Source: Streptosporangium album (GTDB lineage Bacteria > Actinomycetota > Actinomycetes > Streptosporangiales > Streptosporangiaceae). Taken from it: DNA of 64,000 bases. The first letter of the stretch is position 1. Each line of letters begins with the position of its first letter. A program made the translations under genes and the position numbers. Shown here in pieces: positions 16,993 through 24,361 of the stretch. The DNA is taken from the NCBI RefSeq assembly GCF_014203795.1, contig NZ_JACHJU010000004.1, forward strand, positions 372,001 through 436,000, given 5' to 3'. The notes under the pieces are model-generated. The model saw only the letters and a program-made list of their open reading frames with translations, did no database searches and had not been told where the DNA came from.

Positions 16993-19090
16993 CGGTTTCG
17001 CCCCCGCCCACGAGGGGCTGCGAGAAGCGCTGACGACGCTCGGCAACGGCTACTTCGCCACCCGGGGCGCCGTGCCTGAGGCACAGGCCGACGGCGTGCA
17101 CTACCCCGGCACTTACGTCGCCGGCTGCTACGACCGGCTCGTCTCCCAGGTCGCGGGCCGCCGGGTGGACAACGAAGACCTTGTCAACGTGCCGAACTGG
17201 CTGCCGCTGACCTTCCGCGCCACAGGCGGCGACTGGTTCGCCCCCGGCCACGCCGAGATCCTCACCAGCCGGCACACTCTCGACATGCGCCGGGGTGTGC
17301 TCACCCGGCTCCTGCGGATCCGCGACCCCCAAGAGCGGATCACCCGGTTGGAGCAGTGCAGGCTGGTCTCGATGGACGACCCGCATGTGGCTGCCATGAC
17401 CATGACGGTCGTTCCGGAGAACTGGAGCGGCACGCTGGAGATCCGCTCGGCGCTGGACGGGCGGGTCACCAACCGCGGGGTCGCCCGCTATCACGGGCTG
17501 GCAGACCGGCACCTGATGCCGATCCGCGCATACGCCTCCGGCGGCGTCATCGAGCTGCTGACGCGCACCGTCACCTCCCGTGTGGAGATCGCACTGGCCG
17601 CTCGCACCACCCTGGCCGGAGGGCGGCACCATATCGGTGCCGAGGGCGAGGTCCGCGAGGACGTTCAGGAGGGGTGGGTGAGCGAGGAGTGGGCCGTCGA
17701 AGTCGCGGCGGGCGAGGAGGTCGTCGTGGAGAAGGTCGTAGCTCTGTACACCTCCCGGGACCGGGCCATCGCCGAGAGCGGGGCCGCCGCGAGAACCGCG
17801 GTCGTGCGCGCGGACGGCTTCCAGTCCCTCCTCAGGCGGCACACACGGGCCTGGGACCGGCTGTGGCAACGGGCGCACGTCACCGCCGAGGACACCGAGG
17901 TACAGCAGATTCTCAACCTGTATGTCTTCCATCTGCTGCAGACGGCCTCCCCGCACGTCGCGGAACTCGACACCGGTCTCCCTGCCCGGGGCCTGCATGG
18001 CGAGGCCTACCGGGGCCACGTGTTCTGGGACGACCTGTTCGTCTTCCCCTTCCTCGCCCCGCGCTTTCCGGACATCACCCAGGCGTTGCTCAGGTACCGG
18101 TGGCGACGCCTGCCCGAGGCGCGCTGGGCCGCCCGCGCCGCCGGGCGCACCGGTGCGATGTTCCCCTGGCAGAGCGGCAGCGACGGCCGAGAGGAGACAC
18201 CGCGCCTGCACTTCAACCCCCGCTCCGGCCGCTGGTTGCCCGACCACTCCCACCTGCAGCGCCACGTCGGCCTGGCCGTCGCCCACAATGTGTGGCAGCA
18301 CTACCGGGCCACCAAGGACATCGGCTTCCTGGCGGGCTTCGGCGGGCAGTTGCTCGTGGAGATCGCCCGGTTCTTCGCCTCGCTCGCGACCTGCGAGGAG
18401 GGGCGTTACGTCATCCGCGGCGTGATGGGGCCTGACGAGTATCACGACGGTTATCCCGGCCGCGATGAGCCCGGCCTGGACAACAACGCCTATACCAACG
18501 TCATGACCGCGTGGCTGATGCGCCGGGTCCTGGACATGATCGGTCTGGTCGGCGACGAGGGAGTCAGCAGGCAGGAGATCGACCTCTTCACTGGCATGGC
18601 CCGGCGGGTGCGGGTGGACTTCCACGATGGAGTGATCAGCCAGTTCGAGGGATACCAGGCCCTGGAGGAGCTGGACTGGGCCGCCTACCGGAAGAAGTAC
18701 GGAGACATCCGGCGGCTGGACCGCATCCTCGAAGCCGAGGGTGACACTCCCAACCGCTATAAGGCCTCCAAGCAGGCCGATGTGCTCATGCTGTTCCACC
18801 TGCTGGGCAGGGAAGGACTCGACGAGATCCTGACCGGCCTCGGCTACAGATGGAACGCCGCGATGGCGGCGCGGACCGTCGACTACTACCTCGCCCGCAC
18901 CTGCCACGGCTCCACGCTGAGCGCGGTTGTCCACGCCGGGGTGCTGGCACGCCTGCGTCCCGGAGCCTCCGAGCCGTTCCTGGTCGAGGCGTTGAACAAC
19001 GATGTGAAGGACCTCCAGGGAGGCACCACCGCCGAGGGGATCCATCTGGGCGCGATGGCCGGGGTCGCCGTCTTGTTCGAAGCACCCTGA
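16967..19090 (+). CDS. Glycoside hydrolase family 65 disaccharide phosphorylase
   Basis: The product is 707 aa. The N-terminal GH65 beta-sandwich begins LREALTTLGNGYFATRGA. The (alpha/alpha)6 barrel carries HVFWDDLFVFPFL and the catalytic acid in GVMGPDEYHDG; phosphate-binding-type residues follow near KASKQADVLML and HGSTLS. GTG 16967 is preceded by GGGAGAAGAC. Such enzymes split trehalose, maltose or kojibiose with phosphate to give beta-glucose-1-phosphate, the substrate of the upstream pgmB. This suggests a reserve-disaccharide pathway induced in dormancy. Which disaccharide cannot be told from sequence alone. Confidence 0.9.
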   Translation: MNPWLLTDDGFAPAHEGLREALTTLGNGYFATRGAVPEAQADGVHYPGTYVAGCYDRLVSQVAGRRVDNEDLVNVPNWLPLTFRATGGDWFAPGHAEILTSRHTLDMRRGVLTRLLRIRDPQERITRLEQCRLVSMDDPHVAAMTMTVVPENWSGTLEIRSALDGRVTNRGVARYHGLADRHLMPIRAYASGGVIELLTRTVTSRVEIALAARTTLAGGRHHIGAEGEVREDVQEGWVSEEWAVEVAAGEEVVVEKVVALYTSRDRAIAESGAAARTAVVRADGFQSLLRRHTRAWDRLWQRAHVTAEDTEVQQILNLYVFHLLQTASPHVAELDTGLPARGLHGEAYRGHVFWDDLFVFPFLAPRFPDITQALLRYRWRRLPEARWAARAAGRTGAMFPWQSGSDGREETPRLHFNPRSGRWLPDHSHLQRHVGLAVAHNVWQHYRATKDIGFLAGFGGQLLVEIARFFASLATCEEGRYVIRGVMGPDEYHDGYPGRDEPGLDNNAYTNVMTAWLMRRVLDMIGLVGDEGVSRQEIDLFTGMARRVRVDFHDGVISQFEGYQALEELDWAAYRKKYGDIRRLDRILEAEGDTPNRYKASKQADVLMLFHLLGREGLDEILTGLGYRWNAAMAARTVDYYLARTCHGSTLSAVVHAGVLARLRPGASEPFLVEALNNDVKDLQGGTTAEGIHLGAMAGVAVLFEAP

Positions 19091-19141
19091 GCTGCGGCCG
19101 GTGCGGGATCATCCGGCAGGCGACCTCGCCGTCACCTGCCG

Positions 19142-20872
19142 TCACCTGCCGTCGCCGCTGGGCAATGGGCCCGGATGGCTGAACCGGGAGGCCCGGCGCT
19201 GCACGTGATGGGCGTGGTCGCGGTGCCGGACGACGGGCGGCCTGCCGTCCGCACCCGCGAAGAACAGCTCCGGGCCGGCGTGGAAGACGCCGAGCATGAC
19301 CGCGAAGGTGAGGAAGTCGAACAGGGAGCTGATCGGGCCGAAGAAGAACATGAACCGGCGGATGAAGCCGATGTCCCAGTGCGAGGGAGCATGAAGCTGC
19401 TCCGGGTCGACCCGGTCGGTGGGGATGCTGAGCTGGCTGGTGTCGTAGAGCAGGTTGTTCAGCAGAATCTGGCTCGGAAGCATGGGCAGGAAGCTCAGCA
19501 CCGCCGACGCGGAGGCGGCGCTGAACATGTTGCCGAAATTACTCGAGGTGCCCATCAGCACGTACTTGATGGTGTTGGTGAAGATGCGCCTGCCCTCGGC
19601 GACCCCGTCGGCCAGGACTCCGAGGTCCTTTTCCAGCACAACGACGTCGGCGCCGGTCAGGGTGCCACCCGAGGTCAGGCCAAGACTGGCGCAGACCTTC
19701 TCCGCGACCAGCGGGTTGTCCCCGGTGGCGATCTTCACAGTGATGCCGAGCGCGGCCAGGCGACGCAGCGAGGCGGCCGCCGCCGCCTTGGGCCGGTCGA
19801 GAAACACCAGGAATCCGGCCAGGGCCAGGCCTTGCTCGTCCATGGGCGCCGGAACGGTCAGATCGGGAACGGACCTGGTGGCGACGGCCACGACCCTGCC
19901 ACCCTCGGCGAACCGGGCCTCCAAGGTCTCAGCGGCTTCGGCCGGCACGTCCCAGCAGCGCTCCAGCACGGCCTCGGGAGCGCCTTTGGTGACCGGCAAC
20001 CGGGTACCGTCCGGAGCGGAGAGCACCGCGGTGGTCATCCTGCGCTCGTGGTCGAACGGCAGCAGTCCGAGACGCGTGTAGCCGTCAATCGGGTGCGCCA
20101 GAGCATCCGGGGCCCGCCACAACGCGGCGTCCAGCGGGTTTCCTCCAACCGTGGCCCGGTCGTTGGCCGTCAGATCGGTCTCGGTGGCCAGGAGTCCGAG
20201 CAGCAGTACCCGGTCGTTGCCGTTCCCGCAGGGATCCAGGGCGGCCAGGAAGTCGATCCTGCCCTCGGTGAGGGTGCCGGTCTTGTCGGTGACCAGGATG
20301 TCCATGTCGCCGAGGTCCTCGATGCAGACCAGCCGTTTGACCAGCACCTTGCGGCGGGCGAGCTGCCGGGAACCGGCCGCCAGACTGGTGCTGACCACCA
20401 CGCCGGTGCCATCGCCCGCCCGAACGACCGTACCCATCAGCGCGCAGCAGCTCAGCTCGGCCAGTGCCGTGTCCTGCGGCACGGACGCGACGGTCTTGTC
20501 CACCGGCAGCGACTCTCCGGTCAGCACGCTCTCGTCGCATTCCAGACCGGTCGTGGCCAGCAACCGCAGATCCGCTGGGACGATCCCGCCCAGCGCCAGC
20601 CGTACCACGTCGCCGGGTACCAGGATCACCCCGATGATGACGGCGTCGGTGCCGTTACCCAGGAAGAACGCGACGATCGCGGTCACCGCCAGCAGGATCA
20701 GCACCGCATTGCGCAGTTGCCGGCCCAACACCCGCAGCGCCTGGGCGGAGGGCAGGGCGGCCGCCTCACCGGCGGTCAGTTCCGTGAAGCCTGCCGCACC
20801 TTCCGGAATCGCCGCGTCAGGCGTGGGTGGAGCGGCCGGTGGCGACGGCCCCGAACGACCATGATCATTCAC
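19142..20872 (-). pseudogene. mgtA: Mg2+-type P-type ATPase (MgtA-like) with several in-frame deletions
   Basis: GTG 20872 (GGGAG upstream) opens a continuous frame of 576 codons; MgtA proteins have roughly 880-900. Present are SVLTGESLPVDK, phosphorylation motif VTDKTGTLTEG, KGAPEAVL and IKIATGDNP-like KIATGDNPLV. Missing are the cytoplasmic loop before PGDVVRLALGG, the M3-M4 helices (GDGTG runs straight into VVSTSLAAGSRQ), the GDGVND hinge (TGADV runs into VVLEKDLGVL), and the last helices after FHAGPELF. The frame is kept through the internal gaps. Ion transport is very unlikely. Confidence 0.8.
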
Positions 20873-20934
20873 ATTAAGTCTCCCGGAGGTCTCCACACCC
20901 CTCAGCAGATCATCAGCGGAACGAGCGGATCTCC

Positions 20935-20969
20935 GGCCGAAAGGCACCGCCTGAAGGGACCTTTGGCAC
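20935..20969 (-). promoter_or_regulatory. DosR-type boxes upstream of the mgtA-like gene
   Basis: The boxes are 20956-20969 (GGGACCTTTGGCAC) and 20935-20948 (GGCCGAAAGGCACC), 21 bp apart, ending 63 bp before GTG 20872. They are weaker than most pairs in the window. Confidence 0.45.
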
Positions 20970-21550
20970 CTGCGTCCAGCAGGGCCAACGCGGGGAAAGG
21001 CTGTTCGAGACACCGGACGAAACGATGCGGCCCTGCTCTCCACGCCACTCCGTCAAGGGTGGAACCGCGTCCGGTGCCTCACCGCAGCCGAGGGGGAGGG
21101 CGTGTCACTGTTGGTTCGACGGCGGTCGCCTAGTAGGGCTTGGTTACCTCGGGTAGGGGACGGTATGTCACCTGTTTGGGGGTGAGGGAAGATGACCCCT
21201 CAAGAACTCGAGGCCGTGCGGGCGCGGCTGGAGACGTTTGCCGCTGAGATGTTCTCCGGTTTCGCCCGTGCTGATCAGCGGCGGTGGGGCGAGCGGTATG
21301 TGCGCGGCCTGCTGACCGACGGGGCGCGGAAATCGATGGAGCCGATGGCGGCCCGGCTGGGCGTGGATCGCCAAGGGCTGCAGCAGTTCTGCACCGATGC
21401 CCCCTGGTCGCATCAGCTGGTTTTGGCCGAGCTGGCCTGGCGGATGGATGCGGCGATCAACCCGGTGGCATGGGTGGTCGATGATGTGTCCTTTGTCAAG
21501 GACGGCCAGGAGTCGCCGGGGGTGGCCGCGCAGTATTGCGGGGCGCTGGG

Positions 21551-23309
21551 GGCTTGTTCGTGAATAACTGTCAGAGTTGATCTGCGGGGCAGTCATCGGC
21601 GGACGTAATACGATCTTGCAGTTGCTCGAGCGTACGTGCGGGCGATCCGGGGATCGGCGTGACGGAGATTTTGTGCAGGTCGAGGATCCGGTGGCCATCT
21701 TGGAACTGGTTGGACAGGTTGGTGCGGGTGACGCCCAGCAGGCGGGCTAGGAGGGTGCTGGTCGCGGCCTTGCGGCGACGGAGTAAAGCGGTCAGGAGCC
21801 GGTGGAAGTGATCTAGGCTGCTGGTCTGCGGATGGAGGTAGCGGCGCGGGCGGTGGAAACGGCGTTGAAAGGCCGCCTCTGCCAGCGCGTCCCAGTAGGG
21901 CTCCGAGATCTGCACCAGGCGGGCGAAGTCCGAGCGCGGCATGCCGGTCAGGGCCGGATCGGTGAGCATCCAGGTCACGTCCGGATCGATCGGTTGGTTG
22001 GTCTCGGCTTCTTCGGAAAGTCTGGGAGGGGTGGGGGCCAGGGTGTAGTTCCAGTCGCCGTGGAATGCATCGGGTGTGATCGGCAGGGCATGGAACTCGG
22101 CGGGCGTGACGGCGGTGCCCAGTGGGTAGTTGCCGGTGTCCAGTTCGGCGCTGACTCTCAGTCCGGCCTCTGTTGTCGTCGCGGCGATCGTCTCGATGAC
22201 GACCTGGTAGCTGGTCAGCGGGCGGCCACGCCAGTTGGCGGTGATGTGGCAGAACATCCGGTGCTCGATCTTGTTCCACTTCGAAGTGCCGGGAGGAAAG
22301 TGGCAGACCGTGATCTCAAGGCCGCTCTCGCGGGCGAAGTCGTGTAGTTGCTTCTTCCATGTCCAGTAGCGGGGGTTGTTGGAGCCACCGGCGTCCGCGG
22401 TGATCAACAGCCGGGTGGCGTGCGGGTGGTCGAGACAACCGCGGCGTCGCCACCAGCGGCGGACGGACTCCACCGCGAACTCGGCGGTGTCGTGATCGGT
22501 TCCGACGTTGACCCAGCCGCTGTTGGTGGCGAGGTCGTAGATTCCGTAGGGGATGGCCACTGGCTGGTCGCTGGTGACGAGGGTGTGGCTGTCCACCTTG
22601 ATCGGGTTCTTTCCCGGTTGCCAGGTACGTCCAGGCCGGTCGCGGTTGCCGAGCCACTCTTTGGCTTTGGTGTCGATGCTGATCACCGGCTGGTCGTCGT
22701 CGAGGAAGGCGGCGGCGGTGGCGTTGAGATGGGCAAACTGGGCGTCGCGATCCGGATGCCGGGTGCCTTCGGTGGTCTTGGCCGTGCCCTGCAGGCTGTA
22801 GCCCAGGCCGTGCAGCAGGTGGCCGACGGTTGTGGCACCGATCGGATGCTTCTGCGCGGAAAGGGCATGGGCCAGGCTGCGCAGCGACAGCGTGGTCCAG
22901 CGCAGTGGGGAGACGGGGTCGCCGCGAGTGTGCGGCTCGATCAGTGACTCAAGGGCCGGTAGCAGGCCGGGGTCGGTGACTGTCAGCGGTTTGCGCCCGG
23001 CGCCCGAGGCCCGGATGCGGCGGGTCGGCGCGGGGTGCGTCTCCAGCTCGATGATGCCACGCGCGATGGTGGCGGTACTGATGCCGGAGGCTGCGGCCAC
23101 CAGGGCAATCCCGCCATGGCCGAGCACGGCGGCCTCGCTGGCCAGGTAGAGGCGACGGCACCGCTCGTCAAGGTGCGGCAGGATCTGCTCGAACTTGGCC
23201 CGCAGCTCGGCTGCGGGTACATCTTCCTTCGAAGAGGCGGTCATGCTCCAGCGTCTCACCGTCGACCCGGTCCCGCAGATCAACTCTGACAGTTATTCAC
23301 GAACAAGCC
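21551..23309 (-). mobile_element. ISAzo13-like element with 38-bp inverted repeats
   Basis: Inverted repeats at 21551-21588 and 23272-23309 (outer bases GGCTTGTTCGTGAATAACTG) are flanked by 5-bp duplications CTGGG at 21546-21550 and 23310-23314. The element is 1759 bp. Matching ends and a clean duplication indicate recent insertion into the IS701 transposase gene. Confidence 0.9.
21571..23244 (-). CDS. ISAzo13-family DDE transposase
   Basis: The product is 557 aa. An N-terminal helix-turn-helix region (GGIALVAAASGISTATIARG, RKPLTVTDP) precedes the DDE core: VISIDTKAKEWLGN, LLITADAGGSNN and KWNKIEHRMFCHI, spaced as in ISAzo13-type enzymes. ATG 23244 is taken for the clean N-terminus after GCTGGAG. 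Its stop codon lies inside the left inverted repeat. It seems intact. Confidence 0.85.
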   Translation of the reverse strand: MTASSKEDVPAAELRAKFEQILPHLDERCRRLYLASEAAVLGHGGIALVAAASGISTATIARGIIELETHPAPTRRIRASGAGRKPLTVTDPGLLPALESLIEPHTRGDPVSPLRWTTLSLRSLAHALSAQKHPIGATTVGHLLHGLGYSLQGTAKTTEGTRHPDRDAQFAHLNATAAAFLDDDQPVISIDTKAKEWLGNRDRPGRTWQPGKNPIKVDSHTLVTSDQPVAIPYGIYDLATNSGWVNVGTDHDTAEFAVESVRRWWRRRGCLDHPHATRLLITADAGGSNNPRYWTWKKQLHDFARESGLEITVCHFPPGTSKWNKIEHRMFCHITANWRGRPLTSYQVVIETIAATTTEAGLRVSAELDTGNYPLGTAVTPAEFHALPITPDAFHGDWNYTLAPTPPRLSEEAETNQPIDPDVTWMLTDPALTGMPRSDFARLVQISEPYWDALAEAAFQRRFHRPRRYLHPQTSSLDHFHRLLTALLRRRKAATSTLLARLLGVTRTNLSNQFQDGHRILDLHKISVTPIPGSPARTLEQLQDRITSADDCPADQL

Positions 23310-24314
23310 CTGGGCAAGACCGCGAACTGCCAGGTCGCGCCGAGCGTGCATCTGGTCACCGACGCCGCGTCGTGTCCGGTGAACTGGCGGCTGTTCGTGC
23401 CCGAGCAGTGGGATCCGGCCTCGCCGCGCACGGAGGATCCGGCCGCGGTGGCGGCACGCCGGCAGCGCTGCCGAATCCCCGCCGACGTCGGTCATGTGCC
23501 CAAGTGGCAGCTGGCTCTGGACATGATCGACGAGCTGGAGAGTTGGGGGCTGGATCCGCCGTTGGTGGTCGCCGATGAGGGCTACGGTCAAGACGGGGCC
23601 TTTCGCCTGGGCCTGACCGAGCGCGATATTCCCTACGTGGTGGGGGTGCGTTCCGATACCGCGCTGCTGGAGGCCGAGGCCTGCCGCAGCGTCGCGCCGT
23701 ATGCGGGGACCGGGCGGCGGCCGGTGCCCCGCTACCGGCAGCGGCGCATCAGCGCCCGGCAGTTGGTGCTGGAGGGCGGGCGGCGCGCGCTGCACACAGT
23801 GCGGTGGCGGATGGGGTCCAAGGGTCCGTTGCGCTCGCGCTTTGCCGCGCTGCGGGTACGGCCGGCGGGCGTGCGGATCCGCCGCGCTTACGCGGGCGGG
23901 GAGTTGCCGGTGTGCTGGCTGCTGGCCGAATGGCCGCCCGGTGAGCCGGAGCCGGTCAAGTACTGGTTGTCCACGCTGGAGGCCGATGTTCCATTGCGGC
24001 GTCTGGTGGGTCTGGCGAAGATCCGCTGGCGCATCGAGCACGACTACCGTGAGCTGAAGACCGGCCTGGGCCTGGACCACTTCGAGGGTCGCACGTGGAG
24101 CGGTTGGCATCATCACGTCACCCTGGTCTCGGTCGCTCACGCGTTCTGCACCCTTGAAAGGCTCAACCCAAAAGCGCCGGCTGCGGCTTGAGCACCTACC
24201 GGGTCATCGCCGAGTTGCAGCTGCTTCTGGCCTGCTGGGCCGGTATCTGCCCCACCTGCCGCCGCGCGTTACCCCGACATGCCCAGCCCGTCCCCACCTA
24301 ACCAAGCCCTACTA

Positions 24315-24356
24315 GAGCCGACAGTCCCGGCTGGCAGAGCACTTGGACTCTACGAG
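24315..24356 (+). promoter_or_regulatory. DosR-type box at the IS701 junction, GNAT-synthetase promoter
   Basis: GAGCCGACAGTCCC (24315-24328) matches GGGCCGAAAGTCCC at 12 of 14 positions. Its first base is the last base of the duplicated CTAG, so the box was kept when IS701 inserted. TACGAG (24351-24356) is centred 32 bp downstream, and ATG 24362 is 40 bp from the box centre. Confidence 0.5.
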
Positions 24357-24361
24357 ACGGC

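Larger units (their letters stand above)
21192..24191 (+). pseudogene. IS701 transposase, interrupted
   Basis: The 5' part (21192-21550, MTPQELEAVRARLETFAAEM to AWVVDDVSFVKDGQ, the first catalytic Asp region) is separated from the 3' part (23315-24191, HLVTDAASCPVNWRLF, VVADEGYGQD, KIRWRIEHDYRELK) by a 1.76-kb element. After removing that insertion and one CTGGG copy the frame joins. The 3' end also has a frame problem at an AAAA run near 24167: the expected tail LSTYRVIAELQLLLACWAG continues out of frame to about 24298. It cannot give a whole protein. Confidence 0.88.
21134..24311 (+). mobile_element. IS701-family element, split by an ISAzo13-like insertion
   Basis: The ends are inverted repeats TAGGGCTTGGTTA (21134-21146) and TAACCAAGCCCTA (24299-24311), flanked by CTAG duplications at 21130-21133 and 24312-24315. 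A 4-bp YTAR duplication is the family hallmark. The right end abuts a DosR-type box of the next gene. Confidence 0.85.

Noticed and set aside
16925-19045. Long open frame opposite the GH65 gene
   Set aside because: It is a high-GC shadow of the real gene, with no family motifs and no start signal.
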